From Paludibacter sp. (GTDB lineage: Bacteria > Bacteroidota > Bacteroidia > Bacteroidales > Paludibacteraceae): 7,181 nucleotides of DNA. Numbering within the stretch: the first letter of the stretch is position 1; each line of letters starts with the position of its first letter. The notes under the pieces are model-generated. The model had not been told where the DNA came from. It was given only the letters and a program-made list of their open reading frames with translations, and made no database searches. Below, piece after piece: positions 1-5,257 of this stretch. Where the stretch lies: contig JAQWCZ010000103.1 in the NCBI GenBank assembly GCA_028705705.1, forward strand, positions 1 through 7,181, given 5' to 3'. A program made the position numbers and the translations under genes.

Positions 1-413
1 GAGCATATAAAGAAGACAACGATATCGTCATAAATCTCATTTCCGGTGCTGTTGATGTATCACTTCATAAAAACAATTATTCAATACCTTTCTCTTTGAA
101 ACCAAATGAGAAAATCACCTATAACAAGACAAAAAAGACTTTTGAGACTAAAACGGTAGATGCTTCACGTTCTGCATTATGGACAACCGGAAAGCTTTGT
201 TTTGTTAATGCTACACTGGAACAGATATCCAGGGATTTAGAACGAAAATACAATGTAAAAATCAGCATTGAAAGCGAACAAATCAAACATGAAATCTTTT
301 CCGGTAGCTTGAATCTCAACCTTCCCCTAAGTGAAAATCTGGCTTATATTGATGTAGATAAAAAATTTAACATCAATATGAAAGGGGATACAATTGTAAT
401 CAAAATTAAATAA
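1..413 (+). CDS. FecR family anti-sigma factor / sensor, C-terminal part (5' end outside window)
   Basis: The reading frame is open from the left edge (first full codon at base 3) to a TAA at 411-413, so this is the 3' end of a longer gene. A TTG at 96 is internal and not a start. The visible protein begins in the FecR domain: the segment with VINLISGAVDVSLH and then LKPNEKITY matches the FecR repeat of hydrophobic strands ending in a PNE(K/Q)-Y motif. After a linker comes a DUF4974-like C-terminal domain with the usual W-TTGKLCFVNATLEQI and LERKYNVKI signature. Family knowledge: such proteins sit in the inner membrane and relay a signal from an outer-membrane SusC/TonB-type receptor to an ECF sigma factor, normally encoded just upstream. 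The N-terminal cytoplasmic tail and membrane helix lie outside the window. Its sigma partner is probably also outside, since the sigma gene at 1214 belongs to a different cassette. Family assignment is strong; the signal is unknown. Confidence 0.88.
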   Translation, partial: AYKEDNDIVINLISGAVDVSLHKNNYSIPFSLKPNEKITYNKTKKTFETKTVDASRSALWTTGKLCFVNATLEQISRDLERKYNVKISIESEQIKHEIFSGSLNLNLPLSENLAYIDVDKKFNINMKGDTIVIKIK

Positions 414-442
414 AAGCTCTTCTATTCACTCAATTGATTATT

Positions 443-480
443 TGTTTTTCTATCGTCTTATTCAGCTTATTAGAAAAACA
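443..480. repeat. AT-rich inverted repeat downstream of fecR, possible weak terminator
   Basis: The arms are TGTTTTTCTA (443-452) and TAGAAAAACA (471-480), a perfect 10-bp inverted repeat around an 18-nt spacer, starting 30 bases after the fecR stop. The position fits a transcript end, but the stem is AT-rich, the loop is long, and no T-tract follows on the plus strand. A terminator role is therefore only a guess. Confidence 0.35.
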
Positions 481-545
481 GACCTATACGATTGTTGGGA
501 CTTATTTAAATAATCTGATCTTTTTTCATTTTCTTAAATCCAAAA

Positions 546-578
546 AATGTTTTCATTACGTCTAATATGAAAAACATT
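546..578. repeat. Imperfect palindrome upstream of the DUF6249-sigma cassette
   Basis: The left arm AATGTTTTCAT (546-556) pairs with the right arm ATGAAAAACATT (567-578). The match is complete except for one extra A in the right arm, and the spacer is 10 nt. The repeat ends 22 bases before the ATG at 601. A further copy of TTTTCATT lies at 523-530, 27 bp upstream of the one inside the left arm (550-557). The placement suits an operator or a leader stem-loop for the three-gene cassette. I could not fit a convincing promoter around it, so the regulatory role is inferred. Confidence 0.4.
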
Positions 579-600
579 ATCAAATTAAAAAAAACAAATT

Positions 601-1227
601 ATGAAACGATTCATTTTTATGCTGGTAAGCATTGTGTTAATTTCAACAACAAGTTACATAAAAGCTCAGAACGAACAGGACACTACGACTCAGAAAGCTC
701 CTAAAACCGAGTTGACACAAGCCGAAAAAGATTCTATCTTGTTCGCAAGACTAAGTCCGGAACAATTAATGGACTTGAAAAGACAGGAATTAGAATTAGA
801 ATCTCAGAAAATTGAGGCCAGAAGTAAAGAAGACATGCCTTTAAATGGTTTTGGAATTGTGATGATCGTAATGTTGCCATTTCTATTTGTCATAACGATT
901 GTAACAATTAATGTAAGACGTAAAAATGCAGAGTCTAAAAGGAAGTATGATTTGTATCTGAAGTCATTAGAAATGGGGCAAACCATTCCCGAACATTTTT
1001 TTGACGAGCCACAAGCCGGTAAAGCCAGTAACCTCAAAAGGGGAATCATTTCTCTGATGGTTGGTGTCGCTTTTGGGTTGTACGTAATCATTGAAAAAAA
1101 CACAGATTTACCATTCCTGATGGCAGCTTTAATAACGGGATTCGTGGGCTTGGGTTATCTCCTGGTTCACTTTCTTGAAAAACCGAAGAATGAAAATTCC
1201 GTAGAAAAGCAAGATGAGCAAATCTGA
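601..1227 (+). CDS. DUF6249-like exported membrane protein, first gene of a sigma-factor cassette
   Basis: This 208-residue protein has a clear signal peptide (residues 1-22, ending in I-K-A before Q23). A charged, Gln/Glu/Lys-rich, probably helical stretch follows (about 38-77), then a membrane helix at about 84-105 with RRK on its inner side. A short loop carries the motif SLEMGQTIPE (122-131), and two more helices lie at about 147-164 and 171-191. One helix, a basic patch, then KSLExGQxIPE and a C-terminal helix pair resemble the DUF6249 family, which from memory is common in Bacteroidota beside ECF sigma genes. The gene starts with ATG after an A-rich leader without a Shine-Dalgarno sequence. 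Its last 14 bases overlap the sigma gene, which suggests coupled translation. It may sense envelope state or modulate the sigma factor, but no biochemical function is established that I know of. Confidence 0.72.
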   Translation: MKRFIFMLVSIVLISTTSYIKAQNEQDTTTQKAPKTELTQAEKDSILFARLSPEQLMDLKRQELELESQKIEARSKEDMPLNGFGIVMIVMLPFLFVITIVTINVRRKNAESKRKYDLYLKSLEMGQTIPEHFFDEPQAGKASNLKRGIISLMVGVAFGLYVIIEKNTDLPFLMAALITGFVGLGYLLVHFLEKPKNENSVEKQDEQI

Positions 1228-1762
1228 AGATTTAATGCTGGTAGCACGGATTAATTTATCCGGAGATAAATCAGCATTCGACCAGTTAACCCGGAAATAT
1301 CAATCGTCCATTCGAAGGTTTTTTCTGAACCTGACAATGGGCGATAATCCGCTAAGTGACGATTTAGCACAGGAGACTTTCATTAAAGCTTATCTCAATC
1401 TGAATGGGTTTCAGGGACTATCCGGTTTTTCTACCTGGTTATTCAGAATCGCATACAATGTCCATTATGATTATGTCAGGTCAAGAAAAAATACCTGTGA
1501 CATCAATGAACTGGAAATAAACCGAATTCATGAAGTAGTAAATGAGTTTTCTGTGGAGAAAATTGACATAAATGAAGCATTACTCGTACTGCGTTCAGAA
1601 GAAAGAACAGCTATTTTGTTGTTTTACATGGAAGATAAAACCCACAAGGAAATCGCAAAAATAATGCAATGTCCACTGGGAACAGTAAAAACATACATAT
1701 TAAAGGGAAAAGAGAAATTAGGCGCTTATTTAAAAAATGCAGGATATGGAAACAAATCATGA
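1214..1762 (+). CDS. ECF-type RNA polymerase sigma factor (sigma-70 family)
   Basis: At 182 residues it has the usual ECF length and only regions 2 and 4. Region 2 (about 20-92) contains the core-binding segment DDLAQETFIKAY (49-60) and the DNA-melting/-10 segment FSTWLFRIAYN with YDYVRSRK after it. A variable linker (about 93-117) leads to region 4 (about 118-172), whose helix-turn-helix reads THKEIAKIMQCPLGTVKTYI (143-162). The protein should direct core RNA polymerase to a small regulon and is probably held at the membrane by a neighbour. The gene overlaps the DUF6249 gene by 14 bp and the DUF5056-like gene by 26 bp, so the three are almost certainly one transcript with linked translation. 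No FecR gene sits directly behind it; the FecR fragment lies upstream beyond a 187-bp gap, so a SusC/TonB-type regulatory link is unlikely. Target promoters cannot be told from this window. Confidence 0.93.
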   Translation: MSKSEDLMLVARINLSGDKSAFDQLTRKYQSSIRRFFLNLTMGDNPLSDDLAQETFIKAYLNLNGFQGLSGFSTWLFRIAYNVHYDYVRSRKNTCDINELEINRIHEVVNEFSVEKIDINEALLVLRSEERTAILLFYMEDKTHKEIAKIMQCPLGTVKTYILKGKEKLGAYLKNAGYGNKS

Positions 1763-2069
1763 TGACCAGATGATCCGGAATTTCTTTCAGGAAAACAAAA
1801 AAGAAATAGACGATAAGTTTTTTACGAAAAGAGTAATACAAAAACTTCCTGCCAGGAAGAAAAATTATGAGTGGATTATCGTGCTGTTCACTGCCATCGG
1901 TACTTTACTTGCCGGATTACTGGGGAGGAACAGTCAGTTACCGTCAATCTACATCCCTCTACCCGACCAAGTCACCCTGTATTATTTACTGGGAGGTGTA
2001 TTTGTATTTCCTTTTGTAATGCTGCTTATTTACGAATTGCTTAATAACAAAAGGATTAGCCTGATTTAA
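1737..2069 (+). CDS. Small two-helix membrane protein, DUF5056-like; likely anti-sigma factor
   Basis: This 110-residue protein starts inside the 3' end of the sigma gene. The ATG at 1737 is used here; a second ATG at 1746 (METNHDDQ) is equally credible and would shorten the protein by three residues. The cytoplasmic N-terminus reads MIRNFFQENKKEIDDKFFTKRVIQKLP (12-38), which resembles the DUF5056 pattern of FF-x-E-x-KxEI-D-x-x-F followed by RVxxxLP. Two membrane helices follow, at about 46-63 and 81-101, joined by a short periplasmic loop rich in Pro. A short soluble N-terminus ahead of membrane helices, translated together with an ECF sigma factor, is the layout of a membrane anti-sigma factor. 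That role is inference: there is no zinc-binding HxxxCxxC anti-sigma motif. Its last 84 bases lie antisense to the end of the lipoprotein gene. Confidence 0.75.
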   Translation: MQDMETNHDDQMIRNFFQENKKEIDDKFFTKRVIQKLPARKKNYEWIIVLFTAIGTLLAGLLGRNSQLPSIYIPLPDQVTLYYLLGGVFVFPFVMLLIYELLNNKRISLI

Positions 2070-2669
2070 TTTTTCTTTTTGCATACCTGATTGCAGAGTA
2101 ACAGATTTGTCATAGACAATTAACTCATTGGTTTTAAACCGACCTTTTAGCTCGGTATCGTCATCTAAGATAAAATTACAATCAAATCGGGGAATTCCAT
2201 TCGGGAAACTAACCTGCATACTCCCTGCAACGATGTATTTTCGGATTGAAAAAGCCTCGTTTTTTTCAATGTAATAAATATAAGCACCTACATTATCATA
2301 TTTAACTCCTTCTTCATCATATACTTCTCCGGGGGCTATTGTAAAAATAGCTACTGTGTCTGCAACTTCATAAGTCCCGGCAGGAAATATAGTATCTGAT
2401 GGTGAAACAAAAATATCATTCAGTACCAGGTACTGACCAAATCCGGTGAGATAGCCATCATTAGTCAGTGACAAAGAATCAGTAAAAGCATGCATACTCA
2501 ACACGTTATTCTCTAATCCGTAATGGGCATATTGAGATCCCCAAAATTCAGCATAACCCCAGGAATACTGCGGATTTTTTTCATACTTGTATTCAAATAT
2601 CTCTCTTCTTTCACAGGACTGCAAAAGAAAAATAAAGCATAAGATGTATAAATAAATCTGTTTTTTCAT
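1986..2669 (-). CDS. Small lipoprotein of unknown function, last gene of the rbfA-permease operon
   Basis: This 227-residue protein begins with a lipoprotein signal peptide: MKKQ, a hydrophobic stretch, and the lipobox LQSC with the lipidated Cys at residue 19. The rest is rich in Tyr, Phe, Asp and Gly and looks mostly beta-stranded. It includes FPAGTYEV, GAYIYYIEK and a late DDDTELKGRF-type strand pair, a layout I associate with small Bacteroidales surface or periplasmic lipoproteins; I cannot name the family. Its ATG (2669-2667) shares one base with the permease stop as TAATG, so translation is probably coupled. The last roughly 28 residues are Lys/Tyr/Gln-rich, unlike the rest, and lie antisense to the DUF5056-like gene. 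If the A5 run at 2070-2074 (minus-strand reading) were one base shorter, the protein would end in QKEN at 2066-2068. The tail may therefore be a recent frameshift extension or a sequencing error. Confidence 0.75.
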   Translation of the reverse strand: MKKQIYLYILCFIFLLQSCERREIFEYKYEKNPQYSWGYAEFWGSQYAHYGLENNVLSMHAFTDSLSLTNDGYLTGFGQYLVLNDIFVSPSDTIFPAGTYEVADTVAIFTIAPGEVYDEEGVKYDNVGAYIYYIEKNEAFSIRKYIVAGSMQVSFPNGIPRFDCNFILDDDTELKGRFKTNELIVYDKSVTLQSGMQKEKLNQANPFVIKQFVNKQHYKRKYKYTSQ

Positions 2670-3931
2670 TATGCTGTTTTATTGATATCGGGTTTAATGT
2701 ACCTGACTGGGTACCAGGCGGCAATAAATCCAATAACCAGTACCGTGATTAAAACTAAAAAAACATCGGAAAATTGTGTAACCGAAGGATAATTCTCAAC
2801 AATAAAGCCGGCACCCAGTTTGATGAAACCTATTTTTTCCTGTAAAAGCGAAAAGCACGTGCCAAGAACGACTCCTGCAACTGCACCTACCAAAGAGATC
2901 ATCCAGCCTTCTAATAAAAAAATTTGCTTGATTAGTTGATTATCTGCCCCCAGATTACGTAAAGTTATGATGTCTTCTTTTTTATCTATTATCAGCATCG
3001 ACAGTGAACCAATGATATTGAAACTGGCTATCAGCAGGATAAAACTCAGAATTAAAAATGTAATCCATTTTTCAATCTTCATAATTTTGAAATAGCTTTC
3101 CTGCTGTTCATACCTGTTTTTAACGGAAAAACCATCTCCCAGTATTTGTTTGATTTCTTTCTGAATTTTCTTACCATCAGCGTTGGGAGTCAGTTTCAAT
3201 TCAACTGCTGAAACTTCTGTATCCCCATATTCAAAGAGTTCACGTGCCAGATTCAACGAAACCAATACATATTGATTGTCGTATTCACTTTGCTGTACAG
3301 AAAAAATACCGGAAAGGAATGTTGCCGACTGATTAAAACTTTGTTCCGGCCGCAACAGATTAATGCGTGATGTCCGTTTTGGGGCATAAATATACAAAGG
3401 GTCGATGAAATGTGCACCTAACCCAAGTGTTGCAGCGATTCCCGCTCCCGCCACCGATCGTTCAAAAGCTCCATCAAACAATATAAACTCACCGTCAAAC
3501 ATAATGCTGTCGATTAAAGTCATTTGTTTAAAATCTTCTGAAACACCCTTAATCATGGCGGGCATTTGCTTTTCCTTGAATTTCAGCAAAGCATTTTCCT
3601 CAATCACTTCAGTAAAAACTGCTACTGCTTTATTTTCTCTGATTTTATTAAATTCAGATGAATTTACAGAAAATTGTTTCCCTTCATTCATCGTGATTTT
3701 CAATTCCGGATCAAAGGCTGAAAATAAATCAGCAAAAAGCAACTCGAAACCATTGAAAATGGAGAGGACAAAAACCAGTGCCATGGTTCCAACAGCCACG
3801 CCCACCGAAGAAATACCTGAGATGACATTGATGGCATTGTGGGATTTCTTCGAAAAGAGATAACGACGGGCTATCCTGAAAGCAAATTTCAGTTTTCCGG
3901 AACTTAACTTTATATTTTCTGCCTGTTTCAA
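2669..3931 (-). CDS. LolC/LolE-type lipoprotein-releasing ABC transporter permease (FtsX/MacB fold)
   Basis: This 420-residue inner-membrane protein has the LolC/E layout. The cytoplasmic N-terminus carries IARRYLFSKKSHNAINVIS (20-38), typical of the family. Helix 1 lies at about 35-60 and ends in the conserved FNGFE. A MacB-like periplasmic domain spans about 61-280, and three C-terminal helices follow at about 286-310, 335-360 and 385-408. The cytoplasmic loop IIDKKEDIITLRNLGA matches the segment that contacts the LolD ATPase. The complex lifts mature lipoproteins out of the inner membrane towards the outer membrane. No ATPase gene is in the window; in this phylum the partner is usually elsewhere. 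The only in-frame start upstream of the conserved part is TTG (3931-3929), which overlaps the rbfA TGA as TTGA; no ATG precedes it before an in-frame stop. LolC and LolE cannot be separated from the sequence alone. Confidence 0.9.
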   Translation of the reverse strand: MKQAENIKLSSGKLKFAFRIARRYLFSKKSHNAINVISGISSVGVAVGTMALVFVLSIFNGFELLFADLFSAFDPELKITMNEGKQFSVNSSEFNKIRENKAVAVFTEVIEENALLKFKEKQMPAMIKGVSEDFKQMTLIDSIMFDGEFILFDGAFERSVAGAGIAATLGLGAHFIDPLYIYAPKRTSRINLLRPEQSFNQSATFLSGIFSVQQSEYDNQYVLVSLNLARELFEYGDTEVSAVELKLTPNADGKKIQKEIKQILGDGFSVKNRYEQQESYFKIMKIEKWITFLILSFILLIASFNIIGSLSMLIIDKKEDIITLRNLGADNQLIKQIFLLEGWMISLVGAVAGVVLGTCFSLLQEKIGFIKLGAGFIVENYPSVTQFSDVFLVLITVLVIGFIAAWYPVRYIKPDINKTA

Positions 3932-4293
3932 TTTTCTTCTTCCTGAATCGGTGACGGCGGATCGCTTTTCAGTAATTTATCAATATTCTCCAGATAATCT
4001 AACGTGTCGTCGAGGTGAAAATTTAATTCCGGAATAATCCTCAGGTTACTCACTCTTTTGCCCAGTTCGAAACGAATTGATTTAGTGTCTTGTTTCACCT
4101 GCCCCAGAACCTCTGAGGTTTTATCACCCGGGAATATACTCAGACTGATGTGGGTCACACTGAGATCCGGACTCACCTTTACCCTGGTAACACTGATGAG
4201 CGTTCCATGTAACTTTTTTGCATAAAGCATAAAAATTTCTCCCAACTCCTTTTGAAGCATTCGGGCTATTTTTTCTTGTCTTTTTGATTCCAT
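3928..4293 (-). CDS. rbfA: 30S ribosome-binding factor RbfA
   Basis: At 121 residues it has the normal length for RbfA, a single KH-like domain protein that binds the 30S subunit and helps finish 16S rRNA 5'-end processing, notably during cold adaptation. Visible hallmarks are the N-terminal helix RQEKIARMLQKELGEIF (5-21), the strand segment VKVSPDLSVTHISLSIF (38-54), and the family signature LRIIPELNFHLDDT (84-97). A short acidic tail ends in QEEEN. The ATG is 2 bases after the stop of the RhuM-type gene, and its own TGA overlaps the permease start, so it is probably translated from a shared message. A promoter inside the RhuM-type gene cannot be excluded. rbfA followed by a LolC/E-type permease is, from memory, a frequent pair in Bacteroidota, so the pairing is ordinary; the gene upstream is not. 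Confidence 0.96.
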   Translation of the reverse strand: MESKRQEKIARMLQKELGEIFMLYAKKLHGTLISVTRVKVSPDLSVTHISLSIFPGDKTSEVLGQVKQDTKSIRFELGKRVSNLRIIPELNFHLDDTLDYLENIDKLLKSDPPSPIQEEEN

Positions 4294-4295
4294 CG

Positions 4296-5132
4296 CTATT
4301 TGTTTAATTTTCTGATTAATTCGTTTGCATCTAACTTAATTTTTGCAAATGCAAACCACTTCTTTGCCAGGTCTTTCAACGAGGCTCCTATATGATATAC
4401 CACATCCTGATCAATTATTAAGAATCTGTCATGTGATTTTTTAAAAATATGCACTTCAACCTGCTCGTATTGAGCATTGTGTTTTTCAACATCCAACCTG
4501 AATGAATCTGAAATAACACTTGTGTATATTGTTGCTCTTACTCCTTTTCTCCTTTTAGATAAAACAACCAATACGCTTTCATCCACATAATTATCAATCA
4601 ACACAATGGAGCTTTTAGCTGATTTAACAAGATCAACAGCAAATGCGTAAGCATCAAATATCTGTCCCTCGTAAAAGATTCCTTCATTAGGCTGTAAAGA
4701 GGTTTTTATCAATAGATCAAATTGCTGATCATGTTCATGTAATTTTCTCTCAATTCTTTGAAATCGTTGATTAAATGCATAGCCCCTCATTAAATATTCT
4801 TTAAGAATATTGTTTGCCCAAATCCGAAATTGTGTGCCTCGTTTGGATTTCACACGATAACCGACAGAAATGATAACATCAAGATTATACCATTCTGTTT
4901 GATATACTTTCCCATCCGGAGCAGTTGTTGCATTTTTTGCAACAACTGAAACTTCATCAAGTTCCTGATCTTTAAAAACCTTTTTAATGTGTCTTGATAT
5001 TACCGATTTGTCCCGATCAAACAATTCGCTCATTTGTTTTAGCGTAAGCCAAACCGTTTCATCTTTAATTTTCACTTCCAGAAGAGTAAATCCTTCATAC
5101 TGGTAAAGCATAATTTCTCTATCACTTTTCAC
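4296..5132 (-). CDS. RhuM family DNA-binding protein fused to a PLD-like C-terminal domain
   Basis: This 278-residue protein has two parts. Residues about 15-120 match the Virulence_RhuM N-terminal region: EVKIKDETVWLTLKQMSELF and DRDKSVISRHIKKVF form a winged or helix-turn-helix unit, then YNLDVIISVGYRVKS and GTQFRIWANNILKEYL, a segment shared with phage KilA-N/ORF6N-like antirepressors. A charged linker (about 121-145) leads to a second domain with NEGIFYEGQIFDAYAF (149-164), SSIVLIDNYVDESVL (174-188), HDRFLIID (234-241) and IGASLKDLAKKWFAF (248-262). HDRFLIID resembles the phospholipase D motif HxKx4D with Lys replaced by Arg. From memory the same tail follows ORF6N domains in other Bacteroidota proteins. 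The GTG start (5132-5130) is chosen because homologues carry a few residues before ILYQ; the ATG at 5111 would cut seven. Sampled GC is lower than in its neighbours, suggesting acquisition. Biological role unknown; defence, toxin or phage-derived regulation are all possible. Confidence 0.88.
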   Translation of the reverse strand: MKSDREIMLYQYEGFTLLEVKIKDETVWLTLKQMSELFDRDKSVISRHIKKVFKDQELDEVSVVAKNATTAPDGKVYQTEWYNLDVIISVGYRVKSKRGTQFRIWANNILKEYLMRGYAFNQRFQRIERKLHEHDQQFDLLIKTSLQPNEGIFYEGQIFDAYAFAVDLVKSAKSSIVLIDNYVDESVLVVLSKRRKGVRATIYTSVISDSFRLDVEKHNAQYEQVEVHIFKKSHDRFLIIDQDVVYHIGASLKDLAKKWFAFAKIKLDANELIRKLNK

Positions 5133-5156
5133 ATTCAGGTTTTTTTAGGTTTTCTT

Positions 5157-5179
5157 TTGAGAATATATTACATTCTCAA
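5157..5179. promoter_or_regulatory. Perfect 8-bp palindrome upstream of the RhuM-type gene, candidate operator
   Basis: TTGAGAAT (5157-5164) and ATTCTCAA (5172-5179) are exact inverted repeats separated by seven AT-rich bases. The site lies 24-47 bases upstream of the GTG start, between the cysS hairpin and the gene, where a promoter is expected. A TTG in GTTGATATTG just upstream and a TATTCTC at the palindrome edge weakly resemble Bacteroidota -33/-7 elements, but I would not call them. The size and symmetry suit a dimeric DNA-binding protein, perhaps the RhuM-type product itself. That link is inferred. Confidence 0.45.
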
Positions 5180-5209
5180 TATCAACGGAATAAAACGATA
5201 CAGACTACA

Positions 5210-5240
5210 AAAGCATTTTGCAAAAAATGCAAATTGCTTT
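5210..5240 (-). terminator. Hairpin terminator after cysS
   Basis: Read on the minus strand, AAAGCAATTTGCA and TGCAAAATGCTTT form 13-bp arms with one mismatch around a five-T loop, starting 17 bases after the cysS stop. The right arm ends in CTTTTG, giving only a short U-tract, so termination may be partial. The position directly after cysS and before the RhuM-type gene supports a transcript boundary, separating ruvB-cysS from the downstream operon. Confidence 0.6.
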
Positions 5241-5257
5241 AATATTTAACACCTTAT

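Noticed and set aside
119..319. Minus-strand open frame inside the FecR fragment
   Set aside because: It is antisense to the recognisable FecR/DUF4974 sequence, with no upstream signal.
492..518. Possible -33/-7 promoter (TTG, then TAATCTGA) before the DUF6249-like gene
   Set aside because: The spacing is 13 or 16 bases depending on which TTG is used, shorter than expected for the Bacteroidota pattern, and the -7 match is partial.
804..1103. Minus-strand open frame across the DUF6249-like gene
   Set aside because: It is antisense to a gene with signal peptide, helices and overlap with the sigma gene. The translation resembles no family.
1611..1841. Minus-strand open frame across the sigma/DUF5056 junction
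   Set aside because: It is antisense to two supported genes, and its Phe/Leu-rich translation is what reversed Lys/Glu codons produce.
3405..3863. Open frame of 152 codons on the plus strand inside the permease gene
   Set aside because: It is antisense to a clearly conserved LolC/E-type gene, and its low-complexity Ser/Lys/Ala-rich translation shows no family features.
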